In this document: in pieces, positions 9,553 through 20,217 of the stretch
How positions within the stretch are numbered: the stretch's first letter is position 1
Layout: each line of letters starts with the position of its first letter
Origin: Desulfobacterales bacterium
Lineage (GTDB): Bacteria > Desulfobacterota > Desulfobacteria > Desulfobacterales > JAHEIW01
Length of the DNA stretch: 64,000 bases
NCBI GenBank assembly: GCA_030066985.1
Contig: JASJAN010000016.1
Span: 1-64,000 of the forward strand
Direction: 5' to 3'
The notes under the pieces: model-generated
What the model was told of the DNA's origin: nothing
The model's database searches: none
The model's input: the letters and a program-made list of their open reading frames with translations, nothing else
Program-made: the position numbers and the translations under genes

Positions 9553-11069
9553 TACTTAATTGTATCTTTAAACTCTTCGTCGTAGGCTTCCAGAGCCTGT
9601 TTCATCTGGTTTTCGAGATCTTCGCTGATTTCCTGCTTTTCGGCTAACTCCGTAAAAACGGCCGGATAGCGGTCTTCAATAAACGGATACAATCCGGCTT
9701 CGTATTTAGCCAGAACATCAATCGGTAAATCATCGAGAAATCCCTTGGCCCCTGCGAAAAGAATGGTCACCTGTTTTTCCATCGGCAGGGGTTGATACTG
9801 AGGTTGTTTTAAGATTTCAACCAGCCGCGCCCCGCGGGTCAGTTGCCTCTGAGTGGCCTTATCCAGATCACTGCCGAAAGCGGCAAATGCTTCCAGTTCA
9901 CGATACTGGGCCAGATCCAGGCGCAGGGTGCCGGCAACCTGTTTCATGGCCTTAACCTGTGCGGCCCCGCCAACACGCGATACTGAGAGCCCCACGTTGA
10001 TGGCCGGACGCACACCGGCGAAAAACAGGCCCGGCTCAAGATAGATCTGGCCGTCGGTAATGGAGATCACGTTGGTCGGAATATAAGCGGAAACGTCACC
10101 GGCCTGGGTTTCAATGATCGGCAGGGCGGTCAGCGAACCGGCCCCCAGCTCGTCATTAAGCTTGGCGGCCCGCTCGAGCAGACGGGAGTGATTGTAGAAA
10201 ATATCGCCCGGGAAAGCCTCACGGCCTGGCGGACGCCGCAAGAGCAACGACACTTGACGATAGGAGGCGGCCTGTTTGGATAAGTCATCATAGATGATCA
10301 AGGCATGCTGTTTGTTGTCCCGGAAATATTCCCCCATAGCGCAACCCGCATAAGGCGCGATATATTGCAGGGTCGCCGGGTCACTGGCACAGGCCGATAC
10401 GACGGTGGTATATTCCATGGCACCGTGCTTTTCAAGTACGGCATGCACCTGGGCCACGGTGGATTTTTTCTGACCGCAAGCCACATATATGCAGTACACA
10501 TCGGTATTTTTCTGAGCCAAGATTGCATCGATGGCACAGGCGGTTTTGCCGATCTGGCGGTCCCCGATAATGAGTTCACGCTGCCCTCGTCCCACCGGCG
10601 TCATGGCATCGACCGCTTTGAGGCCCGTGTAACACGGTTCATGAACGCTTTTTCTAGCAATGACACCCGGAGCAACCATCTCCACGCGGCGGTGCTCTTT
10701 TGCGTCAATCGGTCCTTTGCCGTCCAAAGGCTCGCCGACAGCCGATACCACCCGGCCCAGCACGGCTTCACCCACCGGCACCTGAGCAATACGGCCGGTG
10801 CGCTTGACGATATCGCCTTCTTTTATGTGAACGTCTTCTCCCATAATGGCCACACCCACATTGTCCTCCTCAAGATTGAGAACCAATCCGAGAATGGCAC
10901 CTGGAAATTCCACCAGTTCAAGCGCCATGGCATTTTCAAGCCCATAAATTCTGGCAATGCCGTCACCCACCGATAACACGACACCGGTTTCGCTGAGCTC
11001 AACCTTTTTGTCGTAATCGGTAATTTGCTCTTTGATAATCTGACTTATTTCTTCAGCTTTTAATTCCAT
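9552..11069 (-). CDS. atpA: ATP synthase F1 alpha subunit
   Basis: Non-catalytic nucleotide-binding subunit of the F1 hexamer. The P-loop is GDRQIGKT at 169-176, and the family signature [17 protein letters not shown] lies in the middle of the chain. The 505-aa length is normal. Its start codon shares one base with the atpH stop codon, so translation is probably coupled. Confidence 0.98.
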   Translation of the reverse strand: MELKAEEISQIIKEQITDYDKKVELSETGVVLSVGDGIARIYGLENAMALELVEFPGAILGLVLNLEEDNVGVAIMGEDVHIKEGDIVKRTGRIAQVPVGEAVLGRVVSAVGEPLDGKGPIDAKEHRRVEMVAPGVIARKSVHEPCYTGLKAVDAMTPVGRGQRELIIGDRQIGKTACAIDAILAQKNTDVYCIYVACGQKKSTVAQVHAVLEKHGAMEYTTVVSACASDPATLQYIAPYAGCAMGEYFRDNKQHALIIYDDLSKQAASYRQVSLLLRRPPGREAFPGDIFYNHSRLLERAAKLNDELGAGSLTALPIIETQAGDVSAYIPTNVISITDGQIYLEPGLFFAGVRPAINVGLSVSRVGGAAQVKAMKQVAGTLRLDLAQYRELEAFAAFGSDLDKATQRQLTRGARLVEILKQPQYQPLPMEKQVTILFAGAKGFLDDLPIDVLAKYEAGLYPFIEDRYPAVFTELAEKQEISEDLENQMKQALEAYDEEFKDTIK

Positions 11070-11620
11070 TAGACACCCTCACCCCTTTTTAAAGTTTCTC
11101 TCAAATTTGATAATTGCGTCTTGATACTGCCATCCCAGACAAGGTCCCCGATTTTGGTGACAATACCGCCAATCAATTCGGGATCTTTTTCAACCTGCAA
11201 TATAATGTCCATATTGGTTTTTTGGGATAACGCCGTTCGAATTCGCTCCACCGTCTCTGCGGGCAGATCGGTGGCCGATACCACACTGGCCCGGCCAATG
11301 CCATTCAGCTCATCGGCCAGTTTTTTATAAAGATCGTCAATCGTACCAACAAACGCCATGCGGCCCTTGTCAAACAGCAGCAGAAGAAATGATTTCATCG
11401 TGCTGGAAAGACCCAGCTTATCTAAGACTGTTTGCAGGACGTTGCGGCGGACAGAGGCCTCATAAAGCGGGTTGGTAACCGCCTGGTTGAGCGTTTCATC
11501 TGTTTCCATGAGCTTTGCAAATCCACTGAGTTCCTTTTGATAAGCATCGGTTTGCCCATCTTCTTTGCTGATCAGCAAAAGCGCCTTGGCATAGCGCCGG
11601 GCGACAGCCAGATTTTTCAT
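11069..11620 (-). CDS. atpH: ATP synthase F1 delta subunit
   Basis: Peripheral-stalk subunit linking the b subunits to the top of F1 (OSCP homologue). The helical N-terminal domain begins with [11 protein letters not shown]. The C-terminal signature region includes [15 protein letters not shown]. The length is 183 aa. Stop/start overlaps of one base with both atpF and atpA show tight coupling within the operon. Confidence 0.95.
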   Translation of the reverse strand: MKNLAVARRYAKALLLISKEDGQTDAYQKELSGFAKLMETDETLNQAVTNPLYEASVRRNVLQTVLDKLGLSSTMKSFLLLLFDKGRMAFVGTIDDLYKKLADELNGIGRASVVSATDLPAETVERIRTALSQKTNMDIILQVEKDPELIGGIVTKIGDLVWDGSIKTQLSNLRETLKRGEGV

Positions 11621-12204
11621 TACGCCACCACCTTATCTAAATATTCGTTTACGAGTTTATCTTGATCTTTGTCGGTGATTGTCTGTTTGAGCAACTCTTC
11701 GGCTTTGACCAGAGACTTTTCGACCACTTCCTTTTGCAGCTCTTGTCTGGCTTTGCTAAACTCATGCTCAATGTTGCGTTTTGCCTGGAGCTGCAGTTTT
11801 TCAGCCGTTGCCTCGGCCTCCTTTAATATTTTGGCCTTGGCTTCATTGCCCTGCTGGATGTAGCCTTGAACAATTTTTTCAGCTTCATTCTCCAGCTGGG
11901 ATAATTTCTCATTGTATTGCGCCAGTTTTTTTTCGGCTTCGGCTTTTTGGGTTTCTAAACTCTCCAGCTGTTCCTTGATGGTTTTCACACGTGAGCTTAA
12001 GGCCTGGGAAATCGGTTTGCGCAAAACGAAAATGAGAGCAATTAGCAATACCACAAAGTTCATGAGCCGCCAGGTATCTGTTTTAACCCAGCCTTTCCCT
12101 CCACCCCCTTCACCGGATGCTGCCAGAGCGGCAACCGCAGAAAGGCACAAAAGCGAAATCAAAACGCCCATTAGAATGCGCCGCCACAATTCAGAAGTCT
12201 TCAT
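11620..12204 (-). CDS. atpF: ATP synthase F0 b subunit
   Basis: Peripheral stalk. After a signal-like N-terminal hydrophobic segment (about residues 9-29) and a Gly-rich linker ASGEGGGG comes the membrane helix (about 45-62), then a long charged amphipathic helix to the C-terminus. It overlaps the b' gene by 4 nt (ATGA). The same ASGEGGGG linker occurs in b', which points to a duplication or conserved processing. F0 genes a and c are not in this window. Confidence 0.93.
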   Translation of the reverse strand: MKTSELWRRILMGVLISLLCLSAVAALAASGEGGGGKGWVKTDTWRLMNFVVLLIALIFVLRKPISQALSSRVKTIKEQLESLETQKAEAEKKLAQYNEKLSQLENEAEKIVQGYIQQGNEAKAKILKEAEATAEKLQLQAKRNIEHEFSKARQELQKEVVEKSLVKAEELLKQTITDKDQDKLVNEYLDKVVA

Positions 12205-12749
12205 GAGACCGTCCTCCCTAGTATTTTTTGGCAGATATCATCGGCAAATTCTTCCACTTTGGTTTGCAGTGCAGCTTTGGCGGTTTGGGCTTCCTGGGAA
12301 ATCTTCTGGCGGATATCTGCCATTTCCGCTTGGGCTTTTTCATTAACTTTGGCAATAATCTCTTTTTCTTCCTCAGCAGCCGTCTGCAGCAAAGATTCCT
12401 TTTCACTCAGGCCTTTGGTCCGGGCCTCTTTTATGCCTGCGGCAAAAGCCGCATCTTTTTCCGCGGCATCATCATTATAGGTTTGGATGCTGCGCTCGAG
12501 ACCGTCCATTTTTTCTTTCCGTTGGCGCAAAATATTGCGAATCGGACGGTATAAAATGCGGTTTAAGATCCACAGAATAAAGAGAAAGTTGATAATCTGA
12601 ATAAAAACGGTCCAATCCGGCATGACGGTAACACCGCCGCCGCCCTCTCCCGATGCTGCCAGGGCCATAGACGCTGATAGCAACAACAGCTTAAGCAAAG
12701 TTACCACAACGATAGCGGAAAATTTGCGGTTTCCACCGAAAATTCTCAT
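12201..12749 (-). CDS. atpX: ATP synthase F0 b' subunit
   Basis: Second, divergent b-type stalk subunit and first gene of the operon. It has an N-terminal hydrophobic signal-like segment (about residues 10-32), the linker ASGEGGGG, a membrane helix (about 46-66, FIQIINFLFILWILN) and a long charged helix. Tandem b'/b genes form a heterodimeric stalk in several phyla. GGAGG precedes the ATG. Which copy should be named b and which b' is inferred from gene order. Confidence 0.88.
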   Translation of the reverse strand: MRIFGGNRKFSAIVVVTLLKLLLLSASMALAASGEGGGGVTVMPDWTVFIQIINFLFILWILNRILYRPIRNILRQRKEKMDGLERSIQTYNDDAAEKDAAFAAGIKEARTKGLSEKESLLQTAAEEEKEIIAKVNEKAQAEMADIRQKISQEAQTAKAALQTKVEEFADDICQKILGRTVS

Positions 12750-12831
12750 TGAGAAATCCTCCGTCGATAATTTTTTAAAAAACGGGTCTAAATGGTTTGA
12801 TTCATGACAAAAGGATGGTTTGGCTCGGCGG

Positions 12832-12861
12832 TCTATAACATCCCGCCCAAGGGGTTGTCAA
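12832..12861 (-). promoter_or_regulatory. Probable atp operon promoter
   Basis: On the minus strand, TTGACA, 18 bp, TATAGA. It lies about 85 bp upstream of the first atp start codon and just downstream of the bactofilin stop codon. It is the best sigma-70-type match in the gap. Confidence 0.6.
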
Positions 12862-12878
12862 AGGATTTTTTGCAAATT

Positions 12879-13292
12879 TTATGGGTCTTGGGAAAGCTCT
12901 GATCTAGCGGGATTTGGCGGCGCAGATAGGGGCTTTTTAAGGGCATCCAGTTTGGTCCTCATGGCACACTTACCGTTAAATCTCCCCCCGGGTTCAATCG
13001 AAATAACCCCTGCCTGGATACTGCCGTTGAGCTGGCCCGGTGGCCGCACCTCAATTCGCTTTTGGGCGTCGATGGTGCCGGAGACTGTGCCCATGATGAT
13101 GATCGACTCCACAAGGATATCCGCCTCAATGACGGCTTTCTCGCCGACAATCAGGGTACCGTTTTTGCTTGTGATTTTACCGTTCACCCGACCATCCAGT
13201 CGCATGGTGCCCTGAAATTCGACGTTTCCCTCTATGCCAGAACCAAATCCGATGAAAGTTGATATGGACTCGATCTTCTTTTCATTTTTCAT
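12879..13292 (-). CDS. bacM: Bactofilin
   Basis: Cytoskeletal polymer-forming protein. The core (about residues 12-105) is a run of short repeating beta-strand units with regularly spaced Gly and hydrophobic residues, such as VEFQGTMRLDGRVNGKI. This is the beta-helix pattern of the DUF583/bactofilin family. The termini are short and disordered, with a Pro-rich tail. It is last in the shape cluster, after rodA, which fits a role in cell-wall localisation. The symbol is a family label; the exact partner is not deducible. Confidence 0.88.
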   Translation of the reverse strand: MKNEKKIESISTFIGFGSGIEGNVEFQGTMRLDGRVNGKITSKNGTLIVGEKAVIEADILVESIIIMGTVSGTIDAQKRIEVRPPGQLNGSIQAGVISIEPGGRFNGKCAMRTKLDALKKPLSAPPNPARSELSQDP

Positions 13293-13376
13293 CAGCTGTG
13301 CTTACCTCCCGACAACATAAGACTGCCGCATACCGGTTTTAGAAACAGGGCGATCGGATGCCGCATCTTACTTCCG

Positions 13377-14501
13377 TCAGTCGAGCATAAACCGTCGCAT
13401 ACTGACATTGAGCAACAGGCCAATGCCGATGGCAGTGGTCAATACCGAGGACCCCCCGTAACTGACAAACGGCAGCGGCACGCCCACCACCGGCAACAGA
13501 CCCATGGACATACCGATATTAATGATGACCTGCCAGAAAATCATTGCCGTCACCCCGACGGCCAAAATCGTCCCGAAAGGTTCTCGGCAGGCGTGGGCCA
13601 CATTCAAACCCCATATGATCAAAATGAGAAATAAAAGTATCAAGGTGGCTGATCCCAGAAACCCCCATTCTTCAGCCAAGACGGAAAATATAAAATCGGT
13701 ATGTTCTTCCGGTAGAAATGACAGGGCGTTTTGTGTTCCTTTTAAAAATCCTTTTCCGCCCAGCATTCCAGATCCAATGGCAATTTTGGACTGGATGATA
13801 TGATAACCGGCGCCCAGCGGGTCTCGGTCGGGATCCAAAAATGTGAGAATACGCTGTTTTTGATAGTCCTTTAAGAAAAACCAGATGAGTGGAAACATGA
13901 CCGCCCCAGAGCTGATCAGATAGATAAAGGAACGGCGCTCAATTTTGACAAAAACGGTAATGGCGCCGGCAATCAGCACCACCAGGCCGGCTGTACCCAA
14001 ATCTGGTTGCATCCCGATTAGGATAACCGGCAGCATGATGATCATTAAGGGACGCACCAACTCTCGCAGGGTGTATCCGCTTGATTTGGCATCCTTGGAA
14101 TAATAGCGCGCCAATGCAATGATGACGGCAATTTTCACCAGCTCTGAGGGTTGAAGCGATACCGGACCAAAAATCAGCCAGCGGCGGGATCCGCCGGCAT
14201 ATTTTCCGATAAATAAAACTGCCAGTAAAAGGGCTATACAGCCTAAATAAATCGGCTGGGCCCAGCGATCTAACAGTTTATAGTTAAACAAAAAGGTGGT
14301 TATCATCGCCACCAGCCCAATCGAAAACCACAACATTTGCTTGAAGAACATTACTTTTTGGGGGGCCGGCGTCTCTGCCGTTACCGCACTGTAGAGTGTA
14401 ATAAGACCAACGCAGCCGATCAGCATGGCCACACCCATCAAACCCCAATCAAAGTATTGTACTAATCTGCGATCAAACATTTTTTTTCGCTTTCGCTTCA
14501 A
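13377..14501 (-). CDS. rodA: Rod-shape protein RodA (SEDS glycosyltransferase)
   Basis: Integral membrane peptidoglycan polymerase that pairs with PBP2 for side-wall synthesis. About ten hydrophobic segments are visible. The SEDS signatures include the FGPVSLQPSELVKIA segment and the C-terminal GVPLPFVSYGGSSVL. The length (374 aa) is normal. It follows its PBP2 partner after a heptamer palindrome. Confidence 0.96.
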   Translation of the reverse strand: MKRKRKKMFDRRLVQYFDWGLMGVAMLIGCVGLITLYSAVTAETPAPQKVMFFKQMLWFSIGLVAMITTFLFNYKLLDRWAQPIYLGCIALLLAVLFIGKYAGGSRRWLIFGPVSLQPSELVKIAVIIALARYYSKDAKSSGYTLRELVRPLMIIMLPVILIGMQPDLGTAGLVVLIAGAITVFVKIERRSFIYLISSGAVMFPLIWFFLKDYQKQRILTFLDPDRDPLGAGYHIIQSKIAIGSGMLGGKGFLKGTQNALSFLPEEHTDFIFSVLAEEWGFLGSATLILLFLILIIWGLNVAHACREPFGTILAVGVTAMIFWQVIINIGMSMGLLPVVGVPLPFVSYGGSSVLTTAIGIGLLLNVSMRRFMLD

Positions 14502-14504
14502 ATT

Positions 14505-14579
14505 AGGTGCCAGGTGTCGGCTGTCAGGTGTCAGGGTCTATTAGAAGGGCTGACACCTGATACCTGACACCTGATACCT
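14505..14579. repeat. Heptamer palindrome, mrdA-rodA intercistronic
   Basis: The left arm (14505-14532) has AGGTGTC-like 7-mers, four in register. The right arm (14552-14579) has alternating GACACCT and GATACCT, four in register. The loop contains the recurrent TTAGAAGGGCT segment. The right arm runs into the mrdA stop codon. Confidence 0.9.
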
Positions 14580-16473
14580 ATTGGAGGCCGGTGGCCGAGC
14601 CATCTTCTCTGATGCTATTGGCCGCCGTTTGAGTTGCCATCTGCGAACCGACAGGTGGTTGACGCAAAAACGTCTTTATCATTTCTTTGGCAATCGGTGC
14701 TGCCGCACCGGAACCGTGTTCACCATGCTCGACAACCACTGCCACAGCGATAGTCGGTTTATCAGAAGGCGCATATGCGATAAACCAGGCATGCGATCGC
14801 AAATGAGCGGGCATATCTTCTTCAGCCATGGATTCATTATCTTTGCGGCTGATGACCTGGGAAGTACCCGTCTTACCGCTAATTTCGATATCGGCCAGAC
14901 GGCTACCGCGGGCTGTTCCGTTTTCGCTGTTGACGACCTTCCACAAACCCAGCTTGACTAGCTCCAGATGGGCAGGACCGACCGGGAGTTTTCCAATCAT
15001 TTTGGGTTGATTTTGCTGCACGCTGTCACCATCCATCTGTTTAATGTTGTCCAATATCATGGGGCGGTATCGATCGCCGCCATTGGCCACAGCACCAGCC
15101 AAAACCGCCATCTGAATAGGTGTTGCCAGATTAAACCCCTGGCCGATGGCAATCGACAGGGTTTCACCCTCTTGCCAGGGCACACCGGTGCGCCTTTTTT
15201 TCCAGGCCGCCGTGGGAATCAGACCCTGGGCTTCATGATCCAGCTGAACGCCGGTGGGAGCGCCCAGTCCAAAGGCCTTGGCATACCATGCCAGGCGATC
15301 GACACCGAGAAGCTGTCCGACCTGATAAAAATACACATCACAGGATTCCTCGACAGCTTTGACAATATCAACCTTTCCGTGTCCGCCCTTTTTCCAGCAG
15401 CGATAAACCCGATTGCCGAATCGGTAATGCCCGGGACAATGATAAACGCTTTTATCGTCGATGACACCTTCTTGCAGTCCGGCAAGCGCTGTTATGATCT
15501 TATAGGTGGAGCCGGGAGGATATTCGCCCTGGATGGCTCTATTTGACATGGGTCTGAACGGATTTGAGATCAGAGAGTCCCATTGTTCACGAGTGATACC
15601 ACCCACGAATGAATTTTGATCAAATGTAGGGCTGCTGGCCAAGGTCAAAATTTTGCCGGTTGCCGGCTCAATGGCCACCGCCGCTCCAACCACGCCATCC
15701 AGCAAAGCTTCGGTACGGTGCTGCAATTTTTGATCAATCGTCAAATAGACATTGTGCCCGGGTTCAGCTTCAACGGTTTTTAAAACTCTGACCACCAGGC
15801 CATTGGCATTGACCTCAACCTGGCGCCCGCCCCGTTTGCCCCGCAAGGCGTTCTCGTACATTTTTTCAGCGCCAAACTTGCCGATCAGATCCCCGCTGCG
15901 GCAATCCGGATATGAACCGCTTTTGAGCTCAGCAGGGCTGATTTCACTCAAATAGCCAATCAGATGCGCTGCTTGGCGCTCATAGATATAGTTGCGCCGC
16001 AAATTGGTATCAACTGAAACACCCGGTAGATCGAATTTTTTGACCTCGATCGACGCCAGTGTATCGCGACCGACATCCTGTCGGAGCAATAGCGGGCTGT
16101 AAGCCGATACGCCCCGCGTCTGTTTTATCTGAGACAAAAGCGCGTCGGCGGGCGTTTTAAGATGAATTGCCAATCTCTCAAGAGTCAGGTTCAACGGATC
16201 AGCATCTTTGAGGGTAATGTTCACATCAAAGGAAGGTCGGTTGTCCACCAAAAGATCGCCGTTGCGGTCGTAGAGTCGGCCGCGGGGGGGATCGATACTT
16301 TGCAATCGGATGCTGTTGTTCAAGGACAAACGTCGGTATTCATCTCCCATGATGACCTGCAGGAAAATGAGCCGAATCATCAGCACGACAAAGACCGCCA
16401 GGGCGCAGACAATTACACCTGTAATGCGCTGTTTGTACCAGTCGGTATCTGCTGTTTTTAAGTACTTATCCAT
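14578..16473 (-). CDS. mrdA: Penicillin-binding protein 2 (elongation transpeptidase)
   Basis: Periplasmic D,D-transpeptidase anchored by one N-terminal helix (about residues 18-42) and partner of RodA. The catalytic SxxK motif is STYK (Ser about 322 from the chosen start) in the GEYPPGSTYKI context. The KTG motif lies in SGKTGTSQV. The non-catalytic dimerisation domain occupies about residues 45-230. The start at MDKYL overlaps the mreD stop codon by 8 nt. An in-frame ATG at 16500 (MALRHRP) is an alternative, as neither has a strong Shine-Dalgarno. Confidence 0.95.
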   Translation of the reverse strand: MDKYLKTADTDWYKQRITGVIVCALAVFVVLMIRLIFLQVIMGDEYRRLSLNNSIRLQSIDPPRGRLYDRNGDLLVDNRPSFDVNITLKDADPLNLTLERLAIHLKTPADALLSQIKQTRGVSAYSPLLLRQDVGRDTLASIEVKKFDLPGVSVDTNLRRNYIYERQAAHLIGYLSEISPAELKSGSYPDCRSGDLIGKFGAEKMYENALRGKRGGRQVEVNANGLVVRVLKTVEAEPGHNVYLTIDQKLQHRTEALLDGVVGAAVAIEPATGKILTLASSPTFDQNSFVGGITREQWDSLISNPFRPMSNRAIQGEYPPGSTYKIITALAGLQEGVIDDKSVYHCPGHYRFGNRVYRCWKKGGHGKVDIVKAVEESCDVYFYQVGQLLGVDRLAWYAKAFGLGAPTGVQLDHEAQGLIPTAAWKKRRTGVPWQEGETLSIAIGQGFNLATPIQMAVLAGAVANGGDRYRPMILDNIKQMDGDSVQQNQPKMIGKLPVGPAHLELVKLGLWKVVNSENGTARGSRLADIEISGKTGTSQVISRKDNESMAEEDMPAHLRSHAWFIAYAPSDKPTIAVAVVVEHGEHGSGAAAPIAKEMIKTFLRQPPVGSQMATQTAANSIREDGSATGLQ

Positions 16474-16990
16474 AAGCGTTGGGCGGTGGCGTAGCGCCAT
16501 CCCACTGAATGTTGAACCGTTTGGCAAAAGCCAGCAGAATTAATAAAAATAGGGGGCCGGTGGCCAGCGCCCATAAAAACTGCTGGGAGATAACGATCCA
16601 TGCATCTGCCGGCAACTGCTCCGCCGGCCTGAAAAATGTAAAGGTGGCAATCATTAACAGGTTTTCGATTAAAACGGCTGTGACCACAACCACCGACAAA
16701 AGAAATTTATTGCTCACCCGCAGAAACCGGATAATAAAGCGAACCCCAATAAACAACCACAAATAAAAGGTCATATGCAACCCAAATGGACTTCCGGAAA
16801 GATTGTCCATGATCAACCCCAGTACTAAAACAAATGGTAGGCTCTCGCGCAGTGGAAGGCAAATACTGATAAAGATCACAAAGGGGATCAGCAGATCATA
16901 CATACCGCCCAATCCGGGAATATAAGGCAAAATGGTGGTTTGGACGATCAGCAATAGCAGGCAGGTGCCGATATAAAAACCGTATCTCAT
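16466..16990 (-). CDS. mreD: Rod-shape determining protein MreD
   Basis: Small inner-membrane protein of the elongasome. It is 174 residues long and strongly hydrophobic with about five membrane segments. The FGLHMTFYLWLFIGVRF region is of MreD type. It overlaps mreC by 4 nt (ATGA) and mrdA downstream. The call rests on hydrophobicity pattern, size and the mreB-mreC-mreD-mrdA-rodA order. Confidence 0.92.
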   Translation of the reverse strand: MRYGFYIGTCLLLLIVQTTILPYIPGLGGMYDLLIPFVIFISICLPLRESLPFVLVLGLIMDNLSGSPFGLHMTFYLWLFIGVRFIIRFLRVSNKFLLSVVVVTAVLIENLLMIATFTFFRPAEQLPADAWIVISQQFLWALATGPLFLLILLAFAKRFNIQWDGATPPPNAYG

Positions 16991-17820
16991 TTTTGACTCG
17001 CAAAAGTCTGCGTTGGCGAACGAAGAATAACCAAAACTTCTTCCAGTTTTTCATAATCAACAAAAGGGGTGACGCTAACGTCGTAGAAGATGTCTGAGTT
17101 GCGTTGGCTGATATCCGATACGCGCCCGATGCGCAGCCCCTTTGGATAAACACCGTCCAATCCGGATGCGATCACCGTATCGCCGATCTGCAAGTCATGT
17201 TTGCGCAAAACAAATTCAAACCGAAATTGATCGGCGGATTCACCTTTAATGATACCCCGCGCCCGCGAGCGCTGCACCAGGGAATCAACGGCGCTATTGC
17301 GATCAACAAGCAACATCACTTTAGAATAATGGCCGGCTGTTTCAATCACTTGACCGACAATACCGGTCGGCAAAACTACCGGCAATCCTTTCTGCATACC
17401 ATCTGATGTGCCTTTGTCGATAATAATGGTTTTAAACCAGCCGGAGGGATCTTTTCCAATAACTTCGGCAGGCACAACTGGATTGGTCGGCGCTTTTTGG
17501 AAATTGAGCAGATCCCGCAGCCGGGAATTGGCCATATCGGTTTCAAGCCATTGATTGTTTTTTCCAATAAACTGATTTAACGATTTTTTTAGATTTTCGT
17601 TCTCATGGGCAACTGCGACCAGAAAAAAATAACGCTCCCAGATATCCCGCGCAAAACGAATTGATCGGGTAACAACCTCCTGAAACGGAGAGACCACTGA
17701 AAGGCCCACGCGACCTAATCCAAAGGTCGATTGGCTTTTGCTGGAAAATGAAAGGAGGATGACATTGACGGTAATCAGAATGATAACGCCAACGATTAGA
17801 ACCATCTTTTTGGAGAACAT
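16987..17820 (-). CDS. mreC: Rod-shape determining protein MreC
   Basis: Periplasmic scaffold that activates PBP2. There is one N-terminal membrane helix (about residues 5-25), a coiled coil (about 60-100) and a beta-rich C-terminal region containing GKDPSGWFKTIIIDKGTSDG and GIVGQVIE, which are typical of MreC. The length is 277 aa. It starts 34 bp after mreB. Confidence 0.95.
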   Translation of the reverse strand: MFSKKMVLIVGVIILITVNVILLSFSSKSQSTFGLGRVGLSVVSPFQEVVTRSIRFARDIWERYFFLVAVAHENENLKKSLNQFIGKNNQWLETDMANSRLRDLLNFQKAPTNPVVPAEVIGKDPSGWFKTIIIDKGTSDGMQKGLPVVLPTGIVGQVIETAGHYSKVMLLVDRNSAVDSLVQRSRARGIIKGESADQFRFEFVLRKHDLQIGDTVIASGLDGVYPKGLRIGRVSDISQRNSDIFYDVSVTPFVDYEKLEEVLVILRSPTQTFASQK

Positions 17821-17854
17821 AACGCTTTATTTATTTTAGCAACGCTATAAGAAC

Positions 17855-18934
<1,080 letters not shown>

Positions 18935-18995
18935 TTAAATGGATGGTAAAACAGATTTATTGTAACATGACAAGCAAAAATAATCATTAAAAAAT

Positions 18996-20072
18996 TTAAG
19001 ACCTCAACGTATTCATGATCGTGTCGTGCAAATGGGGTCTGAACTTTTTAATACGCTTATTTTCACGTGTGGGGTGTACGCGATTGGTCAGCAATATGAC
19101 AATGACAGACTGCTCAAGATCCATCCAAAAAGAAGTGCCGGTAAATCCCAGATGCCCGACGCTATAGACTGAAAAATTTTGGCCGCAACTGGCATCTTTT
19201 ATGCGCGGCATATCAAATCCCATGGCCTTATCGGTACCGGGCAAACGTTTGAAAAATTGATGCAGCACTTCTTGGTCAAATAAGGTATCGTCCTTCTGCC
19301 CTTGATAGGTGCGCAGCAGTTCAGTCAAAAGCAGGTGAACATCTTCAGCGGTTCCAAAAAGACCGGCGTGACCCTCAACGCCGCCGACTGCAAACGCATT
19401 TTCATCATGCACGCGTCCGATTATAATTTCACGGCGCCAGGCACAATTTTCAGTAGCCGCAAAAGAGCCCTGGCGCTCACTACTGTTGTGGTCGATAAAA
19501 TAGAGATTTTCAAGACCCAGTGGACGGTAGAATTTTGCAGTGACAAAATGATCCAGGCGCCGGGTGCTGATGTGCTCAACCAACCATGCCAAAATCATAA
19601 ACCCCAGATCACTGTATAGAACTTCTTTACCGCTGGGCTGGACCAGGGGCTCGTTCACTAAAAGTTGACGCAGCTCGTCCCGGCGCGAAGCCAAGGCGAT
19701 CCTATCGAGTTGCTTGTAATACGGCCGGTAGTCCGGAAGACCCGCATTATGATAGAGTAAATGTTTGAGCTTAATCTTGGCTTTATCACCTTCCCTAAAT
19801 TCAGGTAACAGCTCACCAAGCGTATCTTCTAGATCGAGTTTGCAATCCTGCACCAGCCGCATCACCGCCAGGGTCGTTGCCAGAGGCTTGGTCAAAGAAG
19901 CCAGATCAAATATGGTGTTTGCGGTCACCGGCGTTTGCTTGTGGAGATGTGCCAGCCCGTAAGCCTCTGAGAAAACAACCGCTGTCTCGCTTGAGACCAG
20001 TAAAACCCCGCCGGGAAAGATCCCGCTATTAACAGCTTGTTTCATCAATCTGTCGACAGATTCCATTTCCAT
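18996..20072 (-). CDS. Serine hydrolase of the beta-lactamase (class C) family
   Basis: Penicillin-binding-protein-like serine hydrolase. The catalytic SxxK is S59-L-T-K62 within FDLASLTKPL. The second motif appears as YSD in VLYSDLGFMIL, and the third as HLGFTGTS. No clear signal peptide is visible, so the location is uncertain. It sits next to ldcA and the mre cluster, which hints at peptidoglycan fragment turnover. Substrates cannot be named from the sequence. Confidence 0.88.
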   Translation of the reverse strand: MEMESVDRLMKQAVNSGIFPGGVLLVSSETAVVFSEAYGLAHLHKQTPVTANTIFDLASLTKPLATTLAVMRLVQDCKLDLEDTLGELLPEFREGDKAKIKLKHLLYHNAGLPDYRPYYKQLDRIALASRRDELRQLLVNEPLVQPSGKEVLYSDLGFMILAWLVEHISTRRLDHFVTAKFYRPLGLENLYFIDHNSSERQGSFAATENCAWRREIIIGRVHDENAFAVGGVEGHAGLFGTAEDVHLLLTELLRTYQGQKDDTLFDQEVLHQFFKRLPGTDKAMGFDMPRIKDASCGQNFSVYSVGHLGFTGTSFWMDLEQSVIVILLTNRVHPTRENKRIKKFRPHLHDTIMNTLRS

Positions 20073-20090
20073 TTTACTACTATTTACTTT

Positions 20091-20188
20091 AGGTTTCAGG
20101 TGTCAGGTTTCAGGGACGAATAGAAGGGCTGAAACCTAATAGGGACATCTGAAACCAGTTTTTTCCTGACACCTGACACCTGAAACCA
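20091..20188. repeat. Heptamer palindrome upstream of the serine hydrolase
   Basis: The left arm has AGGTTTC and AGGTGTC 7-mers (20091-20111). The loop is GGGACGAATAGAAGGGCT. A degraded first right-arm block follows (GAAACCT at 20131). A second, cleaner right-arm block (20168-20188) has two GACACCT and one GAAACCA. The duplicated right arm suggests slippage or decay. It lies between ldcA and the serine hydrolase gene. Confidence 0.85.
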
Positions 20189-20217
20189 TATTACTATTGA
20201 CAACGGGCGACTAACAA

